Below, piece by piece: positions 34,862 to 44,888 of a stretch of 64,000 nt of DNA. Source of the stretch: CAXMMR01 sp963692975 (GTDB taxonomy: Bacteria > Pseudomonadota > Alphaproteobacteria > Acetobacterales > Acetobacteraceae); NCBI GenBank assembly GCA_963692975.2, contig CAXMMR010000010.1, forward strand, positions 281,202 through 345,201. Direction: 5' to 3'. The notes beneath the pieces are model-generated. The model worked only from the letters and a program-made list of their open reading frames with translations. It was not told the origin of the DNA and made no database searches. Numbering within the stretch: the stretch's first letter is position 1; every line of letters begins with the position of its first letter. Both the position numbers and the translations under genes were made by a program.

Positions 34862-35173
34862 CTATGTCGGCAGAGAGCGGTTCGCGCAACAAACGTCTCC
34901 CGTTCGCCGCCGTGGATGGGTGTTCTGCATCATTTCAGGACGCGGACAGTAGCCGACGGAGAGAAGGTCATGAGGGAGAATGACCTGCGGGCAGGCAGAT
35001 TGACCAAGCGCCGGTGCAGCCGCAACTAGCGCCATGGGCAACAGCAACACGGCTAGCCGGTTGTTCGCGGAAGATGTTCGCCGAAGACACCGCCTGCAGT
35101 CTCGGCCATGCTGGAGCCGCATGCAGATAGCCTTACGCGAGAGTTCGGGCTTGACTACAACGCGCTCTAGCAC
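34862..35173 (-). pseudogene. Possible remnant of a second NUC1-type gene 5' end
   Basis: A minus-strand frame contains LAVLLLPMALVAAAPALGQSACPQ, split here as LAVLLLPMALVAAAPALGQ plus SACPQ. This resembles the export segment and first mature residues of the nuclease at 32417-33337 (LLVALLSTMALLAASPAVGQ, then PTCPQ). After about 15 more residues the similarity ends, and no DRGH motif follows. It may be a decayed tandem duplicate upstream of the peptidase gene, or an unrelated secreted peptide. Confidence 0.4.
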
Positions 35174-35197
35174 CTACGCGGCGGCCTGGCGCCTTCC

Positions 35198-36845
35198 ATG
35201 ACCGAGCGCATCGCATCGGCCTAGTACAACGAGAACGCCGCCGCAGCCGCCGAACGGCATGAGCAGGTGTCTTCGGCAAACCTCTTCGCCTGGGCATCTG
35301 ACCTGTTACCGAGCGGCGAAGCGCTGGTCCTGGACGTCGGGGCGGGTTCAGGTCGCGACGCTGCCTGGTTCGCCGGGCGAGGCGCCAGTGTGGTGGCGGT
35401 CGAGCCCTCCACCGCGATGCATGCCGAAGCTGCGCGGCGCCGCCCCGGCAGCGCCGTACGCTGGCTGGACGATACGATGCCCATGCTCGCCGTCACCACA
35501 CGGCTCGGTCTTTCCTTCGACTTGGTCCTGGTGTCGGCCGTTTGGCGGCACATCCCATCGGCCGAACGCGACCGAGCCTTCCGCAAATTGACTTCCTTGC
35601 TCAAGCCCGGCGGCCTGATGCTCCTGACGCTCCGGCTCGGTGATGGTGAGGACAGCAGTGTGACCCACCCGGTCTGCAGCGCGGAGATGGGAACGCCTGG
35701 CTCGTGACCATGGAATGGCGGTCATCCGGGTGCAGGACATGACCGACGCCATCGGGCGTCCGGATGTGCGCTGGACCAGGATGGCGCTGCGGCTACCCGA
35801 CGACGGCACCGGCGCCTTGCCGTTGCTGCGCCACCTCATCCTGAACGACAGCAAGAGTTCGACCTACAAGCTGGCCTTGCTCCGGACGCTCTGTCGCATC
35901 GCGGACGGCTCGTCCGGCCTGATCCGCGACTCTGCGGACGACAGACACGTCGTCGTTCCGCTCGGGCTGGTGGCGCTAGTCTGGCTGAGGCTCTTCCTGC
36001 CCCTGCTGCGACGTGACCTGCCGCAGTCGGTGTAGAACACTCGAGGCGGGCATGCGCTTGGCTTTGCCAAGACCGGCTACATGGCACTGACAGCCTCCGC
36101 CGTCAGGGCTGCCGACCTACACTCAGGTGCGTCGCTCGGGACCCACGTGGCCAGGGCACTTCATGCCGCTCTCGCGGAAAGCGCGAAGACGATCGCCGAC
36201 ATGCCAGCCCGGTATCTGACGTTTCCAGGCGGCGATGGCCCGGTCTTCCCGGTCGTGCGATCACCCGGCCGAAGGCCAGTCACCGCCATGCTGGATGCGG
36301 CCTATCTCAGCTCCTTCGGTGAACTGCGGGTTCCGCGCCATCTATGGCAGGCGATGCAGCGCTACGCCTGCTGGGTGGAGCCTGCGCTCACCGCCGAATG
36401 GATCTGGCTGATGAAGGGCTACGCTTCGAGACAAGGGCGGAGGCTCGAGTCAGATGCCATCGCGACCGGAACGCTCTGGTCAGAGCCGGAACGGGATACG
36501 GCATTGCCCCGACAGCTTGCTTCTCGGCTACTCGCTGCCGGAGAGCGGGTGCATTGCGTCTGGTCGGGCAAGCGTCTGGACCTGGGTGCGCTCGACATCG
36601 ACCACTGTTTTCCGTGGGCGGCTTGGCCATGCGGAGACCTGTGGAACCTGCTACCTGCGGACCGACGCCTGAACCAGCGAAGCAAGCGCGGCCGTTTGCC
36701 GACCCAGGAGACTTTGGTGCGGGCAGAAGGCGCGATAACGGAATGGTGGCAAGCTGCATACCTGCGAGGCGATATCCTGCCACCGCGTTTCTACGAGGAG
36801 GCGAAGGCGAGCCTGCCCGGGTTGATTGCGCGAGATGCTGTTTAG
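35198..36845 (+). pseudogene. Class I SAM methyltransferase / HNH endonuclease fusion, inactivated
   Basis: The reading begins MTERIASA at 35198, meets TAG at 35222-35224, then continues YNENAAAAAERHEQ and the SAM motif VLDVGAGSGRDAAWFAGRGA. A frameshift near 35690 leads into RLPDDGTGALPLLRHLILND. A second TAG (36033-36035) is followed in frame by the HNH half: LDIDHCFPWAAWPCGDLWNL, then LNQRSKRGRLP. The intact family has one protein of about 550 residues. The parts downstream of each lesion remain conserved, so the lesions are recent. The open segments are 35267-35707, 35715-36035 and 36081-36845. Confidence 0.75.
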
Positions 36846-37032
36846 GCAGGACCAGCCGAGCTGCTGCTCGCGATGCAACTTCAACGGTTAAGATTGAAAC
36901 ACGACCAGCAAATCTCCGACTGGGTGTCACCTGGACGATGAGGATTGGGGTCGAATGCGTTCAGTGACGGCGTGACGAGCATGGCCGGATAGCAGGCCTG
37001 GAGCGCCGTGCGGCTTCCGCCTAGTGTTTTGA

Positions 37033-38430
37033 ATGGCAGAACTCTGGCGATTGACGGCGACGGAGCTGTCGGCCCTGGTCAGGCGACGCGACGTATCCAG
37101 CCGAGAGGTCGCCTCGGACGCCTTGGCACGGCTCGAAGCGGTCAATCCGTCCCTCAACGCCGTGGTGGGTTGGCGACCGGACGTCACGCTCGCTCAGGCG
37201 GACGCGCTGGACGCCCGCATCCGCAGGGGCGAGGACGGCGGAACGCTGGTCGGCGTGCCGGTGACGGTCAAGGTGAACATCGACCAGTCCGGGTTCGCCA
37301 CGACCAACGGCGTCGCCTTGCAGAAAGACGTCATGGCGCAGGCGAACAGTCCTGTCGTCGACAACCTGCTGCGAGCGGGCGCGGTGGTGCTCGGGCGAAC
37401 CAACACCCCGGCGTTCTCCTACCGCTGGTTCACGGATAACCGGCTGCATGGCGCCACCCGCAACCCGCGAGATCCGCGGCTGACACCCGGCGGCTCGTCA
37501 GGTGGCGCGGCGTCGGCGGTGGCGGCTGGCGTAGGTGCGATCGGTATCGGAACGGACATAGCCGGTTCGGTCCGTTACCCGGCCTACGCCTGTGGAGTGC
37601 ATGGTCTGCGGCCGACCCCAGGGCGGGTCGCCGCTTACAATGCCTCGTTGCCGGAACGGACCATCGGCCCGCAGTTGACCGCCGTGGCCGGACCGATCGC
37701 CCGCACCATCGCGGACCTTCGTCTGGCGCTGGAGGCGCTGTCGGCTCCGGACGACCGTGATCCGTGGTGGACTCCCGCACCGCTGGCAGGAGCCCCCGTG
37801 CCGCGGCGTGCCGTGTTGTGCGTCCGACCGGACGGCTTGCCTACTGCGCCCGAGGTGGTCACGGCATTGCAGGATGCGGCGGCTCGGCTCGTGCGCGCCG
37901 GTTGGTCGGTCGAAGAGGTCTCCGACCTGCCGCCCCTGCGTGAGGCAGCCGAGCTACAGACGCGGCTCTGGCTCGGTGACCGCTACGACGCGATGCTCGC
38001 TGCAGCCGAACGGGAAGGCGACGAAGGAGCGCTTACGGTCCTCCGATTTCACGCGGCGACGGCGCGGGCGATTGACCAGGAGGCGTATGCCAGCCTGCTC
38101 ACGCGTCGTCTTGGCCTCATCCGCGAGTGGAACGGGTTACTGGCCCGCACGCCTTTGGTGCTGTTGCCGGTCTCCGCCGAACTCCCCTTCCCGGACCGCC
38201 TGGACCTGGCCGGGGACGCCGCCTTCGCCCGCGTCTGGGAGGCTCAGATGACGCAGGTGGCACTACCGTTCTTGGGCTTGCCGGGACTGACGGTTAGCAC
38301 CGCGCTGGTCGGAGGCGTGCCTGTAGGCGTGCAACTGGTAGCCGGGCGTTTCAGGGAAGACATGTGCCTGCTGGGTGGCGAGGCAATCGAGGCAGATGGC
38401 GTGCCAACCGCGCCAGTCGACCCGGGGTGA
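37033..38430 (+). CDS. Amidase (amidase signature family)
   Basis: The 465-residue protein has the Ser-cisSer-Lys triad: Lys80 in GVPVTVKVNID, the cis-Ser in the glycine-rich GGSSGG at residues 153-158, and the nucleophile Ser179 in GTDIAGSVRYPA. It hydrolyses an amide bond; the substrate is unknown, and indole-acetamide, aryl-amide or Glu-tRNA types cannot be separated by eye. Presence of a single gene without gatB/gatC argues against the GatA role. It is free-standing. Confidence 0.9.
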   Translation: MAELWRLTATELSALVRRRDVSSREVASDALARLEAVNPSLNAVVGWRPDVTLAQADALDARIRRGEDGGTLVGVPVTVKVNIDQSGFATTNGVALQKDVMAQANSPVVDNLLRAGAVVLGRTNTPAFSYRWFTDNRLHGATRNPRDPRLTPGGSSGGAASAVAAGVGAIGIGTDIAGSVRYPAYACGVHGLRPTPGRVAAYNASLPERTIGPQLTAVAGPIARTIADLRLALEALSAPDDRDPWWTPAPLAGAPVPRRAVLCVRPDGLPTAPEVVTALQDAAARLVRAGWSVEEVSDLPPLREAAELQTRLWLGDRYDAMLAAAEREGDEGALTVLRFHAATARAIDQEAYASLLTRRLGLIREWNGLLARTPLVLLPVSAELPFPDRLDLAGDAAFARVWEAQMTQVALPFLGLPGLTVSTALVGGVPVGVQLVAGRFREDMCLLGGEAIEADGVPTAPVDPG

Positions 38431-38636
38431 AAGTCTGAAGTTTCAGCGACTATCCTCGGCGGAAGATCGCGCCGTGACACTGCTGTCGGGCTAAGGAGCC
38501 GTCGCACCACGTCGACGATGTAGGCCAGTAACCAGCTCATGCTTCTTGGCGGTCGCTGTCGGCGGGCGCCGCTCGCCAGACTTGGGACGACGACGTGGCT
38601 CAAGCGGGAGCGTCCGGACCGGTTCGCTCGGCGCCC

Positions 38637-39062
38637 TTAGTCAGCGCTGAGCAGCTCCACGTCGAATATGAGCGTCGCGTTGGGCGGGATGACGCCGCCT
38701 GCTCCACGTGCGCCGTAGCCTAGCTCCGGCGGGATGATCAGGGTCCGCTTGCCACCCACGTGCATGGTGGCGACGCCCTCGTCCCATCCCTTGATCACTC
38801 CGCCTGTACCCAGTCGGAAGCTGAACGGTTGACCTCGGTCACGTGAGCTATCGAACTTCGCACCTTTGGTGCCGTGGTAGTCCAGCCATCCCGTGTAATG
38901 GACGTCGACACTCTGTCCGATTTGCGGCTCTGGTCCGGTGCCAACCACCTCGTCTTGATACTGTAGACCGGAGGGCATGGTCGTATAATGATTGACGGGC
39001 GCCGCGAACGTGACCGTGGCGCCGCTCAGTGCTGCAGCAAGAAAGAAGGGGTAGCGGCGCAT
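38637..39062 (-). CDS. FKBP-type peptidyl-prolyl isomerase, exported
   Basis: The start ATG at 39062 gives a signal peptide (YPFFLAAALSGATVTFA) and one FKBP domain with the usual order: GQSVDVHYTGWL, FDSSRDRGQPFSFRLG, VIKGWDEGVATM, then PELGYGARGAGGVIPPNATL. It should speed folding of periplasmic proteins. Its start codon overlaps the first two bases of a divergent gene's start, so the two promoters must lie inside each other's coding sequence. Confidence 0.9.
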   Translation of the reverse strand: MRRYPFFLAAALSGATVTFAAPVNHYTTMPSGLQYQDEVVGTGPEPQIGQSVDVHYTGWLDYHGTKGAKFDSSRDRGQPFSFRLGTGGVIKGWDEGVATMHVGGKRTLIIPPELGYGARGAGGVIPPNATLIFDVELLSAD

Positions 39063-39315
39063 GGATAGGCTCCCGGTGGTAGGTCGCAGGCGCAGAGGAC
39101 CGGGCCGCACCGAGGATGGCAAGATCCGGCGGTTTGCGGAGGTCTTGGCGCTCGCGACGGAGGTCCTAGGCACCCAGGGTGCCGCGGAGCGGTGGCTGGA
39201 GAGACCAGTCATGGCGCTTGACCGTAATTGGCCCATCGACTTGCTCGCGACCTCGGACGGAATGGAGAAGGTGAAGGATCTGCTTGGACGCCTGCAGTAC
39301 GGCGTCTACACTTGA
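39061..39315 (+). CDS. MbcA/ParS/Xre-type antitoxin domain protein (DUF2384), orphan
   Basis: The C-terminal half (EVLGTQGAAERWLERPVMAL, then NWPIDLLATSDGMEKVKDLL, ending LGRLQYGVYT) is the DUF2384 toxin-binding domain of ParS/MbcA/Xre antitoxins. The N-terminal DNA-binding part is short and basic. These normally partner a RES-domain toxin, but none lies on either side. It may be a solitary antitoxin or a regulator. The ATG overlaps the start of the FKBP gene. Confidence 0.75.
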   Translation: MDRLPVVGRRRRGPGRTEDGKIRRFAEVLALATEVLGTQGAAERWLERPVMALDRNWPIDLLATSDGMEKVKDLLGRLQYGVYT

Positions 39316-39492
39316 TGCGGCTACCAGCTCCTTCGGGTTCGTAGCTAGAGTCCTTCTCGCCATTCGTCATGCCAATGCCGCTCAAGCGTTCGGGCTTTTG
39401 TTCGGAATTATGGCGCAGGCTCAACAGTAATATAGGCTCTCGCCGCGGCCGGTTTCGCCCGATAATGGCCTTTTCATCGACGGAGCCGGACC

Positions 39493-40074
39493 ATGGCCGG
39501 AAGTCATCTCCAAAGCGCCCTTAAGCAACGAGATGCGAGGAACCTCGGAAAGCTGCAAGTTCTTCGACAGAACATGGCAGAACTCGAGAAGGCGAACGCG
39601 GTCATCGAGCGGCAGGCGCGCATCGTTGCCGTCCTGAAAGACGAGCAGCCCAACATCGTGCTGGAGGCCAGCAAGCCACGTAAGCCGCGTACGCCGCAAC
39701 CGCGTAGCGGCAGCGTCGGTCGCGATCCTGCCGACAAGCGTATCCCCAACACGCAGGCCATCCTGCGCGTGCTCCGGACGAAACGGGCATCCATGACGAC
39801 GGCTGCGGTCATCGAGGATCACCGGACGGATTACGCCGACGTCGAAAGCGCCCTCGACCTCGGCAAGGCTCGTAGCCGCCTTGCCGGAGATCAGGGCGGT
39901 CCGCGCCCGGCGGACCCGCCGCATCCGGTCGAGAGCGCGAGCCAGACGTGGACAATGGCCGTGCCCGTGAGGTCGTCCGGCGACAGGGCGTCCGCCACCA
40001 TGGTGCTATCGATGAGGATGGAGGCCGGATCGTTCGGCCGAGGCGGGCGCGGCTCGGGCGGAGGGTCGCGGTAA
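39493..40074 (+). CDS. Hypothetical protein with coiled-coil N-terminus
   Basis: The N-terminal 55 residues are helical and charged (DARNLGKLQVLRQNMAELEK), probably a coiled coil. A basic proline-rich linker (KPRKPRTPQPRSG) follows, then a possible winged-helix segment (NTQAILRVLRTKRASMTTAA). After about residue 130 the sequence turns Gly/Arg/Ser-rich and may be out of frame, so the native end could be earlier. Function unknown. Confidence 0.5.
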   Translation: MAGSHLQSALKQRDARNLGKLQVLRQNMAELEKANAVIERQARIVAVLKDEQPNIVLEASKPRKPRTPQPRSGSVGRDPADKRIPNTQAILRVLRTKRASMTTAAVIEDHRTDYADVESALDLGKARSRLAGDQGGPRPADPPHPVESASQTWTMAVPVRSSGDRASATMVLSMRMEAGSFGRGGRGSGGGSR

Positions 40075-40175
40075 CTGTCGTCCAGCAGGGTGGAGGGGTT
40101 GCGGTGATCCGAGGTGGGCACGGTCGTTCCGGCACGCCTCGCGCGCGCGGGCGTGGTCGTCCTCTTCGATGGCAT
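39891..40175 (-). CDS. Possible hypothetical protein antisense to the previous gene's end
   Basis: The 94-codon frame reads SILIDSTMVADALSPDDLTG, then TAIVHVWLALS near its C-terminus, a more protein-like composition than the opposing frame in the same stretch. The N-terminal half is basic and proline-rich. Only one of the two overlapping frames is likely to be real over 39891-40074. Confidence 0.3.
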   Translation of the reverse strand: MPSKRTTTPARARRAGTTVPTSDHRNPSTLLDDSYRDPPPEPRPPRPNDPASILIDSTMVADALSPDDLTGTAIVHVWLALSTGCGGSAGRGPP

Positions 40176-40631
40176 GATGGTGGTCCAGAACCGAGGAGAG
40201 AGTACCCGCCGCTGGCGGACTACTCAGCTCGGGGCGCGGCTACTCGCCCCTGTCAGGCGTGCGTATGGGCCCGCGCGTCTGACCGGGGTGCACCGGCGTG
40301 GACAGAGCCGGATCGGTCTGCGGCGGAGCAGGCGGCACGGTGCTCGTGGAGCGAGCCTGTCGATGGGCCTGACAGGCGAGGTCGTGGTCTGCATGGAGAG
40401 CTTTTCCTACCGCGACAGGACGCCCCCGCCCGGCGGAGCGAGTCAGTAGATTGACACGGAGAACCGACTCCAGCGCTTGCCCTTCTTTTTTCGTTCACAT
40501 GCAATCGGCTCTCGAAAGCAGTGGAACCTCCCAGTCTGCCGAGCGGTGTGCAGGGGCACGTCAGCCTTGCATTGTTTCATATGCCACGCAGATGTATTCT
40601 ACATGCAGGGCAAGGCGGCGGGCTGGACCCG
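40176..40631. other. Intergenic stretch before the TerB module
   Basis: No convincing gene is visible. Several open frames exist on both strands, but their translations are rich in Arg, Gly and Pro and lack clear starts. The stretch before the TerB gene should contain its promoter; I see no consensus pair. Confidence 0.4.
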
Positions 40632-43494
40632 ATGGCGACGGAGGCCAGCGCAATGGGTCTTCGTCGGCACGTCGCTTGCGCAGCCTTCTTCAGGACAGGC
40701 GTGCTGGCGATATGCGTATCCACCTGCAACGGTCAGTGCGCCTCGGCCAACCAGCTCGTTCACATGAAGCGCGTTGTCTGGGGGTGCGTCGACCCGAACG
40801 TCACCCCTCACCTCAACGACCTCAGCGACCCGCGCCGTTCCGATCCTCACTGGATCGCGACGACCAGCGCGGAGGGGCAGTGCGTCACGATCTCGACGCG
40901 GAGCATTTGGGAACCGCTGAGCGCAGACCACAACGGCCTGACGTACGTCGCCTATCGCGGGACGATCGGGAAACCAGGGTCGTTCTGGGTTCCGACTGCG
41001 GAGATCGCCTCGACCGCGCCTGTCGAGATCGCCCCGATACCACCTCCCTCGGCACCGACGGAGGCCGCCCGGACCAAAGTCCCGCAGGTCGTGCCTGCAC
41101 CGGCGCCCACCGTCGCGGCGCCAGCCATCCAGGCTCCGGCCACGCCCAACGCGGCTCCGCAGTCTTCGCCCGTGCAGGAGCCAGCGCAGGCTCCGGTGCC
41201 CTCGGTACCGGAAGCCCAAACGTCAGGAAACGGTTCTTCTGGCGGGGGCGGAGGCGTCATCGTCGTCCTGCTTCTCGTGGCGTGGGGTATGCGACGTTTT
41301 TCGCGGCGTTCGAAGCGATCCAAACGGAGTCTTAGAGCCGAAACGAAGCAGGCTTCCTTGCCGACGAGATCGGTCCGTAAGGCGGCCGAGTGCGTCTCGA
41401 CCAGGAACATCTCTGCAGAGCCTCCATCCTTCGTTCCGGCGATCGCGCTCCGGTCGGGAGTCAAGGCCGCCGTGTGGCACCCGCCGGGTGCCGCAGTCAG
41501 CTTCGGCGGTGTCGTCGTGGCCGACGGCATGGTCTACGTCCGCCGCTACCCCCGTCGGCGATCACGATTCTAGCTTCCTGGACCCGTCGCTTCCCGTCGC
41601 CGGAAGTTCGACATCCGCCGGTCCGCTCGGCTACTGGCCGTCATACGCAGCCATCACTCCGGAATGCAGGCGGCGCTACATCGAGTGGCTCTCATCGGGG
41701 AAGCGGGATCCCGACGCCCCGCTCGGCTACATCTTCCTCTACTTCTACGGTCTGGAAAGACGTCTCCTTCTGGAAGAGCCGACCGCCGACGAGGTTCGCC
41801 TGCTCGTCGCCGAAATAGAGCGCCTGCGGACGATCTACGCGGGCAGCGGGTCATTCGAAGGATACAGCCGTCGCCTCGTCGAAGCCGTCGGCTTCCTCAA
41901 GAACTCCGCGAGCCTCGCTCCTGAGCCCTACGTTCCGGATCTCGAAGCTCTGCCGAACGACATGCCGTTGGCCCTCAAGGTTGCCATCGCGCAGGAGGTC
42001 GCCGCGCGCCGTCCGCTAGGTTTTGAACTTTCGGCCGCCGCCCTGTTCGGTCTCAGGGATTTTTGGTCGGAAAACCGGCACGCGACCGGCAAGGCTCGCC
42101 CTGCCTTCCTGGCGCTGCTCCGTTTACGATTCAAGAAGGCGTTCCCGACCGGCTTCCCGCTGCGCAACAGGAAGGATTCGCACCTGCAGCTCCATTACCG
42201 CGGCGCTTCCGCAGGGCTGTATCTGGACCTCGGCTCCAAACTGGGGCTGACGGGCCTGCCGGATCCCTCGACGCTGACCTGGACGAAGCTGCTGACTCAC
42301 GCCACGACAGTAGCGGCCGAGATCGCCGCCTACGCCAAGGTCCTCGCCTACCATCCGGCACGCGCGAACTCCTTGACCGTGCTGGCCGATTGCCCGGCGG
42401 AACTGCGTGACGCCATCGCACCGGAGGCACGCAGCTGGCTGGCAGGACTGCCGTCGCCAGCCGCGGTGAGCTTCGGCGAACTCGCGGGCCATGCGATCGG
42501 CACATCCACTGGGAAATGGACGATCCGCCACCGGCGCGACGTCAGCGAAGCCCTCGCCGCCGTAGGTTACGCCATGGAGCCCGATCCGGAGGACGGAACC
42601 GAACGCATCGAGGACGGTACGGTCGTCCAGGTCTTCAAGTGTTCCGGCAGGACGAGGTCCCGCGCGCTCGATGTCGCCAGCGTGGCCGCGATGTTCGTCG
42701 CCGCCGTGGGCAGAACGTCCAGCGGCGGTAACGAAGCCGCGGCGGAAGTCTGGCTATCGAAGCTTCCGTCACGCCTTACCCTATCGCCGGACGAGGCGAC
42801 GAGGTTGCGCGCGCGGCTCGTCTGGTTCGGTGCCAAGGGCGTCGTCCTCGCGAAGGCCAAGAAGACGCTTGGGGACGCCACTCACGAGGAGAAGGAGTTC
42901 TGCGCCTGGTCCGCAACGGTCGCCGCAGGCGCGACCGGCGACGTCGGCAAGCCGCAGGTCGCCGTCCTGGAGGCGATCCACGACGCCTTGGGCGTGCCGC
43001 GTAGCTCCCTATATTCGGGACTGAACGCCAGCATCGGGGAGGCGGCGACATCGGCGAGCGAGCCGGTGCTAGTGTCGGAGGAGGTCGCGGAAGCGGCGCA
43101 TCCCATCTCGCGGCCCGTCGTGGCGGCCGGACCGTCGGACATCGACCGTCTCGATCGCATCCGCGCCGAGACCGACCGGGTCTCCCGCATGCTCGCCGAC
43201 ATCTTTGTCGAGGAAGAGCAACCGCCCGAGTTGGCTGAGGATGCCCGAGGCGGACCGCTGGCGGGACTGGACGCCGAACACGCGGCGCTCCTGACCCAAC
43301 TTCTCTCGCGCACGGAATGGCCACGAGAAGAATTCGACAGCGCGGTGACCGAAGCCGGGCTGATGCCGGACGGCGCCATGGAGACCATCAACGAGTGGTC
43401 CTTCGATCATCACGGCGACGCCCTTCTCGAAGACGGCGAGACGGTCGTCGTGAACCATGCTCTGCTGAAGTCCGAAACCGCCGCGGCGGATTGA
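40632..43494 (+). CDS. TerB-N / TerB / TerB-C domain protein, membrane-anchored, one frameshift
   Basis: The 5' part (to 41573) encodes an export signal, a beta domain (HWIATTSAEGQCVTISTRSI), a Pro/Ala-rich linker, one transmembrane segment (GGVIVVLLLVAWGMRRF) and VVADGMVYVRRYP. The protein then continues in another frame (VGDHDSSFLDPSLPV) with TerB-N (GYIFLYFYGLERRLLL), a TerB domain (LVWFGAKGVVLAKAKKTLGD) and TerB-C. The frames meet at a run of five C (41549-41553); four would restore one protein. This may be a base-calling error, a recent mutation or a slippery site. It is the first gene of a three-gene module with a BrxD-like ATPase and Lhr-like helicase. Part from 41488 is open for 668 codons. 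Confidence 0.8.
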
Positions 43495-43521
43495 TGACCC
43501 TATCCCGCCACCCATGCCGGA

Positions 43522-44868
43522 GTGAACCGAGCGATGCCGAGCCCGATGCCACCCAGAGAGCGTGACGCGGTCGTCCAGGCCCTTCGCGCTGGCGTCGTGC
43601 CCCGCTTGGGCATCCGCCACGTGCAGGTCGGCCGCGCACGGGAGGTGGGAGAGACCGTGCTCGACATGACGCGGATCGCCCAGGGCGGCTCGGCCGTCCG
43701 CTTCGTCATCGGTGAATACGGGTCGGGCAAGACCTTCTTCCTGACGCTCGCGCGCAACGTCGCCGCCGAGAAGAAGCTCGTCATCATGAACGCCGACCTG
43801 TCGCCAGAGCGCCGTCTGCACGCGACCGGTGGCCAGGCGCGCACGCTCTGCGCCGAGCTGATCCTCAGCATGTCGACGCGGACGAAACCGGATGGCGGCG
43901 CGCTGGCTAGCGTGCTCGAGCGGTTTCTTGGTGAGGTCAGAAAGGCCGCGACGGCGCAGGCGCGCGATCCAGGAGAGGTCATCCGCGAGCGGCTGGAGGC
44001 GATCCGCGAAGGCGTGGCAGGTTTCGATTTCGCGGAAGTGGTCGTGCGTTACTGGCAGGCGGTCGAGCAGGGAAACGAGACCGTCAAGGCCGCGGCGTTG
44101 CGGTGGCTCCGTGCGGAATACACGCTCAAGACCGAAGCCCGCGAGGCCCTCGGCGTTCGCGCCATCGTCGACGACGCCGGTGTCTACGATCACCTCAAGG
44201 CGATCTCGCGCCTGGTCCGTCTGGCCGGTTACGACGGCACCCTGGTGGTGCTCGACGAGATGGTGAACCTCTACAAGCTGGTAAACTCGCAGGCGCGCAC
44301 GGCGAACTACGAGCAGATCCTGCGCATCGTGAACGACGTGCTGCAGGGGAACGCCGAGCGACTCGGCTTCTACTTCGGCGGCACGCCCGAGTTCCTGATG
44401 GACACCCGCCGGGGGCTGTTCTCCTACGAGGCGCTGCGCTCGCGGCTCGCGGAGAACTCCTTCGCCCGCAATGGCTTCGTCGATCTCTCCGGTCCCGTCA
44501 TTCGGCTCCAGAGCTTGACGCCTGACGAGATGCTCGTGCTGCTGGAACGTCTCAGGCTGTTGTGGGCCGGAGGCGACCCCGCACGACTGCCGGTGCCGGA
44601 CGAGGCACTGCCCGCGTTCCTCCGGCACTGCTCGAAGAAGATAGGCAACGACTACTTCCGGACACCTCGCGCCACCATCCGGGCGTTTCTCGACCTGTTG
44701 GCCGTCCTCGCGCAGAACTCCACGGCTAATTGGACGACCTTGCTCGACTCCGTCGAGATCCGGCCGGACCGGCCCGTGCCGCTGCCCGACGTGGAGGATG
44801 ACCTCTCGACCTTCTCCATCGCCAAACCGGATGCGCCACCCGACGACGGGCTGGCCACGTTTCACTGA
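43522..44868 (+). CDS. BREX-type ATP-binding protein (BrxD-like, DUF2791)
   Basis: The 448-residue P-loop ATPase has Walker A GEYGSGKT at residues 64-71 and Walker B LVVLDE at 241-246, with the arginine-rich downstream region LAENSFARNGFVDLSGPVIR. This is the DUF2791/BREX ATP-binding family, called BrxD in type 2 BREX, where it is next to BrxHI as here. It starts 27 nt after the TerB gene; the GTG at 43522 or the ATG at 43534 may be used. It probably loads or powers the helicase encoded next. Confidence 0.87.
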   Translation: MNRAMPSPMPPRERDAVVQALRAGVVPRLGIRHVQVGRAREVGETVLDMTRIAQGGSAVRFVIGEYGSGKTFFLTLARNVAAEKKLVIMNADLSPERRLHATGGQARTLCAELILSMSTRTKPDGGALASVLERFLGEVRKAATAQARDPGEVIRERLEAIREGVAGFDFAEVVVRYWQAVEQGNETVKAAALRWLRAEYTLKTEAREALGVRAIVDDAGVYDHLKAISRLVRLAGYDGTLVVLDEMVNLYKLVNSQARTANYEQILRIVNDVLQGNAERLGFYFGGTPEFLMDTRRGLFSYEALRSRLAENSFARNGFVDLSGPVIRLQSLTPDEMLVLLERLRLLWAGGDPARLPVPDEALPAFLRHCSKKIGNDYFRTPRATIRAFLDLLAVLAQNSTANWTTLLDSVEIRPDRPVPLPDVEDDLSTFSIAKPDAPPDDGLATFH

Positions 44869-44888
44869 GGTAGGCGAGAACGGAAGCG

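Noticed and set aside
35222..36035. Recoding of TAG as glutamine
   Set aside because: TAG ends many intact genes in the window (helicase at 47120, patatin at 15321, CsbD at 22317), so the ambers are more likely mutations.
40114..40449. Plus-strand frame of 111 codons before the TerB gene
   Set aside because: The translation is Arg/Gly-rich with no start signal or family resemblance.
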